Positions 17,445 through 26,903 of a stretch of DNA of 64,000 bases are shown piece after piece (the first letter of the stretch is position 1; each line of letters starts with the position of its first letter). The DNA is from Acidobacteriota bacterium. Its GTDB lineage: Bacteria; Acidobacteriota; Thermoanaerobaculia; Gp7-AA8. The stretch lies in assembly GCA_003223645.1 (NCBI GenBank), contig QHVT01000013.1, positions 94,482 to 158,481 of the forward strand, in the 5' to 3' direction. Under the pieces are notes generated by a model that had not been told where the DNA came from, made no database searches, and worked only from the letters and a program-made list of their open reading frames with translations. The position numbers and the translations under genes are program-made.

Positions 17445-18818
17445 TTACGCCGGCGGCGCCACCATCGCGAGCTGCGTATTGACGCGAATGTTGTACGGCG
17501 CGCTGAGGCCCGACTGTTCGTAGTCGGTGAACATCAGATTCACTCCCGGGCGGAAGATGAGGCAATGCGTCGAGCCGCCGAAGTGGAACATTCCGAGCTG
17601 ATCGCCTTTGTCGACGTGCTGGCCCGGCTCGACGGTGATCTGACAGCTCGACACCTCGGCCATGCCGACCGGCACCACGCACATCAATCCGATCGCGGGG
17701 TTGTCCGCTTCGATGAAGATCACCGCGCGCGTCGCGACGGACGTGAGGAAGGGCTGCGAGTTGTTGGGCGCGGAGGTATCCGCACCGGCCGGGTTGAAGA
17801 AGCCCTGGTAGATGTTTTCGAGGTAATAGGAGCCGTTGACGACGTACGCCTTCGTGATGGTGCCGCTCACCGGGCTATGCCAGCGGTGATAGCTGAGCGC
17901 ACTGAGGAACGCCTGATAGACCGTGCCGCCGTTGAACTGCGGCGCGAGCTCGTCGAAGTTGAGCATGTTCTCGAGCGAGTACGGCTGTCCCTTGAGCCAG
18001 AACAAATCGGAGAGCTTCGCGTTCTGCGTGATGCCGAGGGGCGCGGACTCGCAGGCGTTGATGATCATGTCGTCATTGGTCGGTGCGTACACCGGCCGCA
18101 TGCCGTCGCGGAACGTGCGGGTGAAGAAGTCGTCCCACGACTGAAAACCGTAATAAGGATCGGCGGGATCGCAGTTGAAGATGTCGGCGAACGTCGCGTC
18201 GGGACCGACGGGATTCGGTGGCTGTCCCAATGCCTGACTGGCGACGGCAACCATCTCCGTTTGCGCGGCGGGGCTCAGCCACGCGATCGCGTCATTGTCC
18301 GGATCATTCTGAACCAGCACATAGCGTGAATCCGCGGTGACGAGAAAGTTCGACCAGAAATTGAGGATCTTCTTGAACTGCTGATTCACGTTCGCATTCG
18401 AGAAGACGTCGTAGCCGAAGACGGTGGCCATCGGCCAGTCGAGCAAGGCATTGATGGGGAAACCGATCAAGCCGGCCGGCTGCTGATTGTCACCCGTACC
18501 CGTCTGGTAAGCCTCCGGCGCCGTGTACAGGATCTGATTGAGCAGCACCAGGAACTCTTCGAAGGTCTGCGGCTCTGGCTCCCAGCCGAGGGGCGTCGTC
18601 TGCTGGAGCCGGTACGCCTCGGCGAACATGCCCACGACGTTCGCGTGCAGGACCGGATCCGCATAGACCATCTGTTGAAATGCGACGATGGGGGCAACGA
18701 GCGGACGCGGAGACTCGACCGCCATTTTCTTGAGCTTCCGAACCCAGTGCGTCGTTGCCTTGGGATGTTTCGGCAGCCATCCGCCGAGACGGGCGCTGCC
18801 GGCTCTCTGGAGTGTCAT
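17445..18818 (-). CDS. Phosphatidylserine decarboxylase-like pyruvoyl enzyme
   Basis: A 457-residue decarboxylase. The N-terminal half (about 40-240) resembles the extra PSDC domain found in fungal tryptophan decarboxylase PsiD and related enzymes. The C-terminal half carries the catalytic core with YHRWHSPVSGTI (about residue 315) and the self-cleavage motif GGST (FHFGGSTHCLIFRPG), where Ser416 would become the pyruvoyl group. No signal peptide or membrane helix is evident, so a soluble amino-acid decarboxylase is as plausible as a phospholipid enzyme. It starts 4 nt after the stop of the heptad-repeat gene, which overlaps its AGGTGATCC ribosome binding site, so the two are coupled. Confidence 0.88.
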   Translation of the reverse strand: MTLQRAGSARLGGWLPKHPKATTHWVRKLKKMAVESPRPLVAPIVAFQQMVYADPVLHANVVGMFAEAYRLQQTTPLGWEPEPQTFEEFLVLLNQILYTAPEAYQTGTGDNQQPAGLIGFPINALLDWPMATVFGYDVFSNANVNQQFKKILNFWSNFLVTADSRYVLVQNDPDNDAIAWLSPAAQTEMVAVASQALGQPPNPVGPDATFADIFNCDPADPYYGFQSWDDFFTRTFRDGMRPVYAPTNDDMIINACESAPLGITQNAKLSDLFWLKGQPYSLENMLNFDELAPQFNGGTVYQAFLSALSYHRWHSPVSGTITKAYVVNGSYYLENIYQGFFNPAGADTSAPNNSQPFLTSVATRAVIFIEADNPAIGLMCVVPVGMAEVSSCQITVEPGQHVDKGDQLGMFHFGGSTHCLIFRPGVNLMFTDYEQSGLSAPYNIRVNTQLAMVAPPA

Positions 18819-18822
18819 CGGA

Positions 18823-19344
18823 TCACCTCGCCACAGGAGAGTCGCGGCGCGCGCAAATCCCTACCCGCGAGAAATCAGCGTGCGACCCGTAACGCTCGTG
18901 AAGCACGTCGAGGTGCTGACGAACGTGACCCGCGGCGATCCACGTCCACTTCTTGTCGGCGTAGCGATAGCCGGCGTCTTCGTCGCGGATGGCGAGCAGC
19001 ACGCGCTGCACCTCGGATCGCTGCGCGGCGACGGCATCGATGCCACGGGCGATGGCATCGATCCCACCGGCGATGGCATCGATCCCATCGGCGATGGCAT
19101 TGATCCCATCAACGATGGCATTGATCCCATCGACGATGGCATCGATCCCATCGGCGATGGCATTGATCCCATCAACGATGGCATTGATCCCATCGACGAT
19201 GGCATCGATCCCATCGGCGATGGCATTGATCCCATCAACGATGGCATTGATCCCATCGACGATGGCATCGATCCCATCAACGATGGCATTGATCCCATCG
19301 ACGATGGCATCGATCCCACCGGCGATGGCATTGATGTCCTCCAA
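18823..19344 (-). CDS. Heptad-repeat (coiled-coil-like) protein coupled to the decarboxylase
   Basis: About 173 residues if started at TTG 19344; the true start is uncertain. The N-terminal two thirds are about 15 copies of a 7-residue unit (INAIVDG, IDAIVDG, INAIADG), with Ile every 3-4 residues as in a coiled coil and one Gly per heptad. The C-terminal part (about 68 residues, with QRVLLAIRDEDAGYRYADK and GHVRQHLDVLHERYG) has normal protein composition. Its TGA lies 4 nt before the decarboxylase ATG. The other frames are also open through the repeats, but only this one has a sensible tail. No family is recognised. Confidence 0.6.
   Translation of the reverse strand: MEDINAIAGGIDAIVDGINAIVDGIDAIVDGINAIVDGINAIADGIDAIVDGINAIVDGINAIADGIDAIVDGINAIVDGINAIADGIDAIAGGIDAIARGIDAVAAQRSEVQRVLLAIRDEDAGYRYADKKWTWIAAGHVRQHLDVLHERYGSHADFSRVGICARRDSPVAR
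19029..19340. repeat. 21-bp tandem repeat array (about 15 units)
   Basis: About 15 near-perfect copies of a GATGGCATCGATCCCATC-plus-3-nt unit. The last three bases alternate GGC, AAC, GAC, giving a 63-bp higher-order period across most of the array. The length is a multiple of three, so copy-number change would not break the frame. It is read in the minus-strand gene at 18823-19344. Confidence 0.92.
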
Positions 19345-19449
19345 CGAGGACTCGATCCCATCAAATTGGGTGAGCGATCGACGGCGCGCACCGCGCCATC
19401 TCCGGTCGTCACCGGAACAACAGCGTATCTTCCTTGCATTGCAGTCCTC

Positions 19450-21177
19450 GTGTTCGAAAAAGCCGCCGCGCGGCTGCAGTTCCTTGCCTATCGTTTTCTT
19501 CTCGTCACGCTCATCGGCGCCGGTGCGCTCACCGGTGTCGTCGCCGTGTTGTTCCATCGCTACGTCGAGCTTGCGCGCAACCAGCTGATCGGCCGCGCGC
19601 TGAGACAGCCGGAGCCGTGGCGCGTGATCTTGATGATCGTCACGCCGGCGATCATGTTCGCGCTGCTCGCGGCGCTGATCCGCCGCTTCGCGCCGCGCGC
19701 GGTGGGCGCGAACCTCGCGCGCGTGCGCATGGCGTACAACGACAACCCGCGCATCCTCGGTCCGCGCACGATCATCACGACGTTCGCGGCCACGCCGCTG
19801 TCTCTCGGCGCGGGCGCGCCGCTCGGTCCCGAAGGACCGATCGTCGTCGTGGCCAGCGGCATCTCCGTCACGCTCGCGCGTCTCCTGCGACTGCCGCAGA
19901 AGGTGGTCCGCGGCATGATTCCGATCGGTACGGCCGCCGGCATCGCCGCGATCTTCAACACGCCGATTACCGGAGTCGTGTTCGCGCTCGAAGAGATCAT
20001 CGGCACGTCGCAGCGCGGAATCCTCGGCGGCGTTCTCGTCGGATCGGTCGCCGCGGCGGTCGTCGAGCGCGTGCTGCTCGGCGGAAGGCCGATGCTCGTC
20101 GCGCCTTCCTCGACGTGGACGGACGTTCGCGAGATGGCCGGCTTCGCGGTCCTCGGCATCGCGGCAGGAGCGGCATCCGGTCTCGCGATCTCGCTCGCGC
20201 ACCGGCTCAAACGCAAATGGTCGGCGGCGATGCCGTCGATCGTCTTGCGCGCTGCACTGGCGGGACTCTTGATCGGCGCGGCGGGATTGCTCGCGCCGGA
20301 GATCTTCGGCATCGGCTACGACTCCGTTTCACTCTGGCTGCACGGCGGCGGTTCCGCGAGCGGCACCGGAATCGCGTTCGCGGTGAAACTGCTCGCCTTC
20401 ACCGTCGCGATCAGCGGCGGCGTGATCGGCGGAACGTTTGCGCCGTCGCTGTTCATCGGGTCCGCGCTCGGCGCCGCCATCGGTCACGGGACGCAGGATT
20501 TGTTTCCGTCGATGCACATCGATCCGAAGGCATACGCGATCGTCGGGATGGGCTCGTACTTCGCGGGCGTGATGCGCAGTCCGATCGCGGCCGTGCTGAT
20601 CGTCGTCGAGCTGACGCGCGACTACGAGCTGATCGTTCCGCTGATGCTCGGCGTGTCCCTCGCGGTGGCGATCTCACGACGCATCTCGAGACTCAGCATC
20701 GTCGAACAGCAGATGGTCGACGAAGGATGGATCGAGGAGCACGCCGCGAACGATCCGCTCGCGCGCGTCCGCGTCCGGCAGGCGATGACGACAAACGTCG
20801 TGACGATCTCGCGCGACACGACGATCGAAGAGATCGCGCGGCTCATCGCCGGAACACGGTTCACGTTCTACCCGATCGCCGGCGACGACGGCACGCTCGC
20901 GGGCATCGCGTCGCGCAGCGCAATCGATAACGCGGTCGCGGAACATGGCGGCGAGTCGATCATGACGATCGCCGAGGAGCCGAAGGTCGTGGCGTGTGCG
21001 GAGGATCTCATCACCGAGACCGTGCAGCAGATGCATTTGCGCGGCGTCGATCGCTGTCCGGTCGTGGAGTCCGCGCGCGCGCCGCGCATCGTCGGCTTTC
21101 TCAGCCCCTCCGACATTCTTCGCATGCGCATGCGCAGCGGGACGGCGGAGCCGGACCCGTTCGAACTGATCGAGTGA
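19450..21177 (+). CDS. ClC-family chloride channel/antiporter with CBS pair
   Basis: A membrane anion transporter of about 575 residues from GTG 19450. About ten hydrophobic helices carry the ClC signatures GAGAPLGPEGPIV (gating glutamate retained, suggesting H+/anion exchange), GTAAGIAAIFNTPITGVVFA, and GGVIGGTFAPSLFIGSALGA. The first filter motif, usually GSGIP, is not recognisable; the region reads RAVGANLARVRMAY. Residues about 440-560 form two CBS domains (VRQAMTTNVVTISRDTTIEE and a second repeat) that could bind nucleotides. The frame is open upstream through the 21-bp repeat array, but that part is treated as antisense to the minus-strand gene. No strong ribosome binding site is seen. 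Confidence 0.9.
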   Translation: MFEKAAARLQFLAYRFLLVTLIGAGALTGVVAVLFHRYVELARNQLIGRALRQPEPWRVILMIVTPAIMFALLAALIRRFAPRAVGANLARVRMAYNDNPRILGPRTIITTFAATPLSLGAGAPLGPEGPIVVVASGISVTLARLLRLPQKVVRGMIPIGTAAGIAAIFNTPITGVVFALEEIIGTSQRGILGGVLVGSVAAAVVERVLLGGRPMLVAPSSTWTDVREMAGFAVLGIAAGAASGLAISLAHRLKRKWSAAMPSIVLRAALAGLLIGAAGLLAPEIFGIGYDSVSLWLHGGGSASGTGIAFAVKLLAFTVAISGGVIGGTFAPSLFIGSALGAAIGHGTQDLFPSMHIDPKAYAIVGMGSYFAGVMRSPIAAVLIVVELTRDYELIVPLMLGVSLAVAISRRISRLSIVEQQMVDEGWIEEHAANDPLARVRVRQAMTTNVVTISRDTTIEEIARLIAGTRFTFYPIAGDDGTLAGIASRSAIDNAVAEHGGESIMTIAEEPKVVACAEDLITETVQQMHLRGVDRCPVVESARAPRIVGFLSPSDILRMRMRSGTAEPDPFELIE

Positions 21178-21300
21178 CCGTTTTTGTGACCGCACTCACA
21201 AACTTTGTGGTCATCTTTCCTAATTGCTCGGTTCAAGTGTCCTGGTGATTTTGTCTCCTTCGCTGCAACGTGAGCGACGGAGCATTCGACGAAACACCCA

Positions 21301-21312
21301 GGAAAATTTTCC
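21301..21312. promoter_or_regulatory. Perfect palindrome upstream of the redox operon
   Basis: GGAAAATTTTCC is a perfect 12-bp palindrome 84 bp before the oxidase ATG. It is followed by a second inverted pair AGGGAAATGTCCCTTT at about 21325-21340. This AT-rich stretch stands out in the high-GC window and could hold the operator and promoter of the operon. The function is inferred from position only. Confidence 0.35.
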
Positions 21313-21395
21313 CTCCGGAAGGGTAGGGAAATGTCCCTTTCCATACACTCCTCTCGTAGTAACCGAGAGAGACTCTTCGTCCACGGCATCCACTG

Positions 21396-24300
21396 ATGAT
21401 CGGCTGTTCTGGGAGGTGCGAATTGAGCGGACGTCACGCCCTCGTTCTGGGAATCTGTCTTCTGTTCGCCGCGGTCGACGTACATGCGCAGCAGTGCACG
21501 CGCACCGTGAAGGCGGATGTCGTCGCGATCGATCAGGCGTACTTCATCAATCGTCTCGGCACCGCGCGCCCCGGAGGGTTGCTCTTCGCGCTGCGCAGCG
21601 ACGTCGAGTCGACGGATGCCGCGAATTCCGCGTTGCAGCCGGGGCGCGTGCAGTTGAAGTCGTACAAACGTCCGCGGCCCTTCGTGCTGCGCGCGAATGT
21701 CGGCGACTGCGTCGACATCAAGTTCCAGAACCTCCTCGCCAACAATCCCACCGATCCCGTGCAGCCGATGACGCGCAACGTGTCGCTGCACATCACCGGC
21801 ATGTCCTTGCGCGAGTCGATCGCCAGCGACGGCATGTGGGTCGGACAGAATCCTCCCGGCGCGACAGGCATGAGCGGCGACGTCGCGCCCGGCGCCTCGA
21901 TCACCTACAAGTTGTATGCGAGCGCGGAAGGATCGTTCCTCATTTACTCGCAGCCGGGAGACTTCAACAACTTCGGCACGCAGCAGCTGACGATGGGACT
22001 CTTCGGCGCGCTGAACGTCGAGCCGGCGGGCGCGGAGTGGTATCGCAGTCAGGTCACGCAGTCCGATCTCGCGATGGCGACGAACGGTTCGTTCCCTGAC
22101 GGACATCCGAAGATCAACTACGACGCCGTTTATCCGCCGGGAAATCCGCGCGCGGGCAAGCCGATCCTGCGCATGCTCGACGCCGACAACAACGTCGCCC
22201 ACAGCGATCTCACCGCCGTCATCACCGGTCCGCATCACGGACTCTTTCCCGGCGACGGCGGCAACAATCCGATCCTTCCGAATCGCAACTGGCCGTTCCG
22301 CGAAGTGACCGTCCACTACCACGAGTCGCAGGACGTCGTGCAGGCGTGGGCGTACTTTTATCCGCAGAACAGCGGCGTCACCGCACACGTGCCGACCGTC
22401 AACGCCGGCTCCGACAGCTTCGCGATCAACTACGGACTCGGGGGCATCGCTCCCGAGATTTTGTCGAATCGCATTCGCATCGGTCCGTCCGCCGATTGTC
22501 CCGAATGCAAGTTCGAAGAGTTCTTCCTGAGCTCGTGGCCGCAGGGCGATCCCGGCATCGTGGTCGATGTCCCCGCGAACGCCGAGGTCTCGACGCCGTG
22601 TCAGTTCGACGCGCAGTTCCTCGGCGCGCCGTCCCTCGGCGGCGTGAGCCGTCCGTGCATGGAGTCGCGCAAACTCCCGACGAAGGCGTTCTATCCCGAC
22701 GATCCGTCGAACGTCTATCACTCCTACCTCGGCGATCACGTTCGCTTCCGCATCCTGCACGCCGGCGCGGCGGTCACGCACGTGCATCACCATCACGCGC
22801 ATCAGTGGCTGCATTCGGGCACGGACCAGGACAGCAACTATCTCGACAGCCAGTCGATCGGGCCGGGTGCGTCGTTCACGCTCGAGCTGGTGTACGACGG
22901 CAGCGGCAATCGCAACCTCACCGCCGGCGACTCGATCTTCCACTGCCACTTCTATCCGCACTTCGCGTCCGGCATGTGGGCGCTCTTCCGCGTGCACGAC
23001 GTCTTCGAAGCGGGCACGCAGCTCGACGACGCGCAGCGCGCCGCATCCGGCGCGCGCGCGCTTCCCGATCCCGAGATCAAGACCGGCACGCCGATTCCCG
23101 CGATCGTTCCGCTGCCGAACATGCCGATGGCGCCGCTGCCGTCGAAGGTCGAGATCGTCGACGGAAAGGTGAAGCTCGACGGCGACGGGTTCCCCGGCTA
23201 TCCGTTCTACATCCCCGGCATCCCCGGACATCGCGCGCCGCATCCGCCGCTGGACTTCGCCGTCGATCCGAAAACGAACGAGGCGTACGACGGAGGTCTG
23301 CCGCGCCATCTGATCACGGGCGCGGTCGTCTCCAACGAACAGCACACGCTCACCGATTGGAGCAAAGACCTGTCGAGCATCACCGCCTTCCAACTGCCGG
23401 AAGACGGCACGCCATCGGAGAAGCTGGCGATGTCGTTCTTCGGACAGCACCTGCATCCGAGCTACACGCAAAACGGCGCGGCGCAGCCGTTCAAGGTGAA
23501 CGGACTGCCGCGCGGTCCGCAACACGGCGCGCCGTTCGCCGATCCGGCGGTCGACGACGGAAACGCAGTGGGGACCGAGGTACCGCCTTACCGAGGTGTC
23601 GATTTACAGGTCGATGCCGTCTTCAACAAGGCGGGATGGCACTATCCGCAGCAGCGCATGATGGCGCTCTGGCAGGACGTGAACGACTTCGTCACGAACA
23701 AGCGTCCGCCGGAGCCGCTGTTCTTCCGCGCCGCGGCGAACGACGTCATTGAGTACTGGCACACGAATCTCGTGCCGGCATACTTCGAGCTCGACGACTT
23801 CGAGGTCCGCACACCCACCGACATCCTCGGGCAGCACATCCACCTCGTGAAGTTCGATGTCACGTCATCCGACGGCGCAGCGAACGGCTTCAACTACGAA
23901 GACGGGACGTTCAGCCCGGAAGAAGTGCGCGTGCGGATCGATGCGATCAACGCGTCGGGCGGATTGTGGAACTACGCCAGGACGTCGCAGACGAAGCTCG
24001 CGCCGAAGACGATCGCCGAGCTCGGAAAAGGACCGGGCGAGCAGTGGGTGGGTGCACAAGCAACGGTGCAGCGCTGGTGGGTCGATCCGCTCATCGACAC
24101 GCAGGGCACCGACCGCACCTACATGACGGTCTTTACGCACGATCACTTCGGACCGTCGACGCACCAGATGGTCGGCTTGTACGGCGGACTCCTCGTCGAG
24201 CCGCCGAACACGAAGTGGACGTCGCTCGATGGCAAGACGCTCTTCCGCGACTGGACGAAACGCAATGACGGCGGACCGACGAGCTACGCCGCGAACATCC

Positions 24301-26903
24301 TCTACAAAAACGACGACCTGAAGAGACCGGCGAGCTATCGCGAGTTCGGCCTCCTCTGGGGCGACATGCAGTTCGTGTACAACTCCACGAGCCGCTCGCA
24401 GCCCGACTGCTATCCCGGCCAGACCTACAACTGTCTGCCCGTCGCGGACGGCGCGTCGTATCAAGGGTGGTCGGTGGTGAATGCGGCGAACGCGAATCCG
24501 GCGCCGCCGGTGCCGCAGAACCCGATGCTCACCTGTTTTCAAAACTGCACGCCGCCCGCGGGCGCGCCGATCAGTCAGGCGACGCCGACGTATCCGGCGA
24601 CGCCGTCGCCGTTCCTCATCGGCGACTTCGGCGGCGCGTCGATCTCGATGAACTACCGCACCGAGCCGCTGCCGCTCCGCATCAGCGACGCAAACTGGAA
24701 CCAGGCCGCCGGAACTGCGGGCGATCTCGCGTACGCGTTCGCGTCGATCCCGCGCGCGAACCCCGCGTTCAGCGTGCAGCCGGCAGGCGGATCGAAGATC
24801 AACTCCGCGTGCAGCGGCAGCTCCTGCTTCACCTTCCCGCAGGATCCGATCTCCGGCGGCATGCAGGCCACCGATCCGTACACGCCGCTCCTCGCCGGAT
24901 ACGAAGGCGACAACGTGCAGATCCGCCTCCTCTCCGGATCGCACACGTCGATGCACGACTTCAACATGCACGGACTGCGCTGGCTGTATCAGCCGTTCTC
25001 GACGAACTCCGGCTATCGCAACACGCAGTTCATCATTTTGTCCGAGCACTTCGAGACGTTGTTCCAGTTGCCGCAGATCAATGCGCAGGTCGCGGCCGAC
25101 TATCTCTACAACCCGACCGCGTCCTACGAAGGATTGACGAACGGCATCTGGGGAATCCTGCGCTCGTTCAATCCGAGCCAACAACAAACGTTCCTCGCGC
25201 CGATCCGCACGGCGGTCGCAGCTCCAGCCGCGCCGCAACCGGTGGCGAACGCGAACTGCATATTGCCGCAGTCGTGCACGCGCAACTTCGAAGTGCACGT
25301 GAAGGTGGTGCCGCAGAATGGTCTCGTCTACAACTCGCGCGGAATGAACCTCGCCGGCGGAGCGGGCACGAGTCCGCCGTTCGTCGATCCGTTCGCGATC
25401 GTCTACACGCTCGGCAATCAGCCGGTGAATCCCGCGACCGTGCAGCCGCTCGTCCTGCGCGCGCGCGCCGGCGACTGGATCCACGTCACGCTCGTCAACG
25501 ATCTCACCGGCAACGAGCCGGTGTTCAATCCGTCGAACGCCGAATTCGCGAGCCGCTTCCAGCAGGTCCCGTACGCGTATCCGTACGCCGTGCAATTCAA
25601 TCCGTCCGCGAGCGCGGGACTGCACGCGCAGCTCGTCGACTACAACGTGACGACGAGCGACGGCGCGAACGTCGGCAACAATCCCGCGCAGACCGCGAAG
25701 CCGAACGGCGGCACCGCGGAGTATTGGTGGTACGCCGGGAAGATCGAAGGCAATACAGCGACGCCGGTCGAATTCGGCGCGGTGAACCTACTGCCGGCCG
25801 ATCCGCTGATGCAGGTCTATCACGGACTGTTCGGCGCGCTGGTGATCGAGCCGCAGGGATCGCGTTGGGTCGAAGACCCGCAGTCGCCCGCGTCAGCGAC
25901 GGTGTTCAACGGCAACAACGTCTACCGCGAGTTCGTGCTGATGGTGCAGGACGACGTGTCGATGTACGTGAACCAGCTGCCGTTCTACGCGGCGAACCCG
26001 CTGTCGGCAGTCAACTACAAAACCGAAGCCGCGGTCGGACGATACGGCGCGCTGCTGAACGGCGCGCTCGGACTCGCCGCGCCTCCGAACTGGACGAACC
26101 TTTCGTTGGCGGATCTGAAGTCCGCGTCGAACGTGCTTTGGTCGTCGGTCGACACGACGAAGATGACGGCGAACCAGCTCGTCGCCGGCGATCCGCAGAC
26201 TCCGATCCTGCGTGCGCCCGCGGGCATGCCGGTGCGCATCCACACGCTCTCGCCCGGCGGCATCGGCGACAACCAGCAGTCGTTCGAGCTGACGGGACAC
26301 GTCTGGCAGGAGACGCCGTACACGAATGACTCCACGAAGATCGGCTACAACTCGAAGTCGTACTTCAGCGGATTGATCACCGGACTCGGACCGACTGCCG
26401 GATATCCGCTCGTCCTCGAGAACACGCCCGACGGCGGCGGCACGCCGGCCGGCGGCAAGTTCCGCATCGCCGGCGACTATCTGTATCGCAGCTGGATGGC
26501 GAATCAGTTCGACTCCGGAATCTGGGGCATCTTCCGCGTCGCGCCGGCGACGGCGGGAGCGGGATTCCCCGACACCGTCGGCATCACGTCGATCAAACAG
26601 AACGGCACGAGCGGATATACGGTCAGTGGATTCACGACCGTGTCGCCGCAGAACGGCAAATACGCCGCCTCCGTGACCTTCTCGTTCGGCGGGAAGGCGT
26701 CGGTGTCGAACGGATTGTGGAGTTACAGCGGTCGCGGCAACGCGCCGTCGTCCTTCACCGTGCGCTCGCCTCTCGGCGGCATCGCGACGTGGGGAGTCGA
26801 GAGCGTGCGACCGCTGGCGATGGCGATGGAAGCCAAAGCGCCCGCGCCGATGCGCAGCGAGCCCGCGGTGCGGAAGGAGAAGAAGCCACGGCAACCGAAA
26901 TGA
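21396..26903 (+). CDS. Giant multicopper oxidase (MnxG-like)
   Basis: Exported multicopper oxidase of 1835 residues, several times longer than laccase or CueO. A signal peptide (HALVLGICLLFAAVDVHA) is followed by multiple cupredoxin domains. Copper motifs seen are H462-V-H464 with HHH and H469; H516-C517-H518 with His522 and Met527, the classical type-1/type-3 block; HLH near 684; HIH near 813; and HDH near 911. Cupredoxin-like repeats continue to the C-terminus (YHGLFGALVIEPQG near 1475). It would oxidise metal ions or organic substrates and reduce O2. An alternative TTG start at 21423 has a better ribosome binding site (GGGAGGTGC). It is the first gene of the redox operon, overlapping the next by 4 nt. 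Confidence 0.9.
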   Translation: MIGCSGRCELSGRHALVLGICLLFAAVDVHAQQCTRTVKADVVAIDQAYFINRLGTARPGGLLFALRSDVESTDAANSALQPGRVQLKSYKRPRPFVLRANVGDCVDIKFQNLLANNPTDPVQPMTRNVSLHITGMSLRESIASDGMWVGQNPPGATGMSGDVAPGASITYKLYASAEGSFLIYSQPGDFNNFGTQQLTMGLFGALNVEPAGAEWYRSQVTQSDLAMATNGSFPDGHPKINYDAVYPPGNPRAGKPILRMLDADNNVAHSDLTAVITGPHHGLFPGDGGNNPILPNRNWPFREVTVHYHESQDVVQAWAYFYPQNSGVTAHVPTVNAGSDSFAINYGLGGIAPEILSNRIRIGPSADCPECKFEEFFLSSWPQGDPGIVVDVPANAEVSTPCQFDAQFLGAPSLGGVSRPCMESRKLPTKAFYPDDPSNVYHSYLGDHVRFRILHAGAAVTHVHHHHAHQWLHSGTDQDSNYLDSQSIGPGASFTLELVYDGSGNRNLTAGDSIFHCHFYPHFASGMWALFRVHDVFEAGTQLDDAQRAASGARALPDPEIKTGTPIPAIVPLPNMPMAPLPSKVEIVDGKVKLDGDGFPGYPFYIPGIPGHRAPHPPLDFAVDPKTNEAYDGGLPRHLITGAVVSNEQHTLTDWSKDLSSITAFQLPEDGTPSEKLAMSFFGQHLHPSYTQNGAAQPFKVNGLPRGPQHGAPFADPAVDDGNAVGTEVPPYRGVDLQVDAVFNKAGWHYPQQRMMALWQDVNDFVTNKRPPEPLFFRAAANDVIEYWHTNLVPAYFELDDFEVRTPTDILGQHIHLVKFDVTSSDGAANGFNYEDGTFSPEEVRVRIDAINASGGLWNYARTSQTKLAPKTIAELGKGPGEQWVGAQATVQRWWVDPLIDTQGTDRTYMTVFTHDHFGPSTHQMVGLYGGLLVEPPNTKWTSLDGKTLFRDWTKRNDGGPTSYAANILYKNDDLKRPASYREFGLLWGDMQFVYNSTSRSQPDCYPGQTYNCLPVADGASYQGWSVVNAANANPAPPVPQNPMLTCFQNCTPPAGAPISQATPTYPATPSPFLIGDFGGASISMNYRTEPLPLRISDANWNQAAGTAGDLAYAFASIPRANPAFSVQPAGGSKINSACSGSSCFTFPQDPISGGMQATDPYTPLLAGYEGDNVQIRLLSGSHTSMHDFNMHGLRWLYQPFSTNSGYRNTQFIILSEHFETLFQLPQINAQVAADYLYNPTASYEGLTNGIWGILRSFNPSQQQTFLAPIRTAVAAPAAPQPVANANCILPQSCTRNFEVHVKVVPQNGLVYNSRGMNLAGGAGTSPPFVDPFAIVYTLGNQPVNPATVQPLVLRARAGDWIHVTLVNDLTGNEPVFNPSNAEFASRFQQVPYAYPYAVQFNPSASAGLHAQLVDYNVTTSDGANVGNNPAQTAKPNGGTAEYWWYAGKIEGNTATPVEFGAVNLLPADPLMQVYHGLFGALVIEPQGSRWVEDPQSPASATVFNGNNVYREFVLMVQDDVSMYVNQLPFYAANPLSAVNYKTEAAVGRYGALLNGALGLAAPPNWTNLSLADLKSASNVLWSSVDTTKMTANQLVAGDPQTPILRAPAGMPVRIHTLSPGGIGDNQQSFELTGHVWQETPYTNDSTKIGYNSKSYFSGLITGLGPTAGYPLVLENTPDGGGTPAGGKFRIAGDYLYRSWMANQFDSGIWGIFRVAPATAGAGFPDTVGITSIKQNGTSGYTVSGFTTVSPQNGKYAASVTFSFGGKASVSNGLWSYSGRGNAPSSFTVRSPLGGIATWGVESVRPLAMAMEAKAPAPMRSEPAVRKEKKPRQPK

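Noticed and set aside
19029..19340. CRISPR-like regular array
   Set aside because: The units are contiguous 21-bp tandem repeats without spacers, in phase with codons, and there are no cas genes nearby.
18688..19449. Plus-strand frame through the repeat array as an N-terminal extension of the ClC transporter
   Set aside because: It translates as monotonous DGIDPIG units and a Val-rich antisense-like segment, with no signal for a start. The minus-strand frame has the better C-terminal composition and operon spacing.
20868..25625. Very long minus-strand frames opposite the multicopper oxidase
   Set aside because: They are high-GC shadows. The copper-site motifs on the plus strand settle the coding strand.
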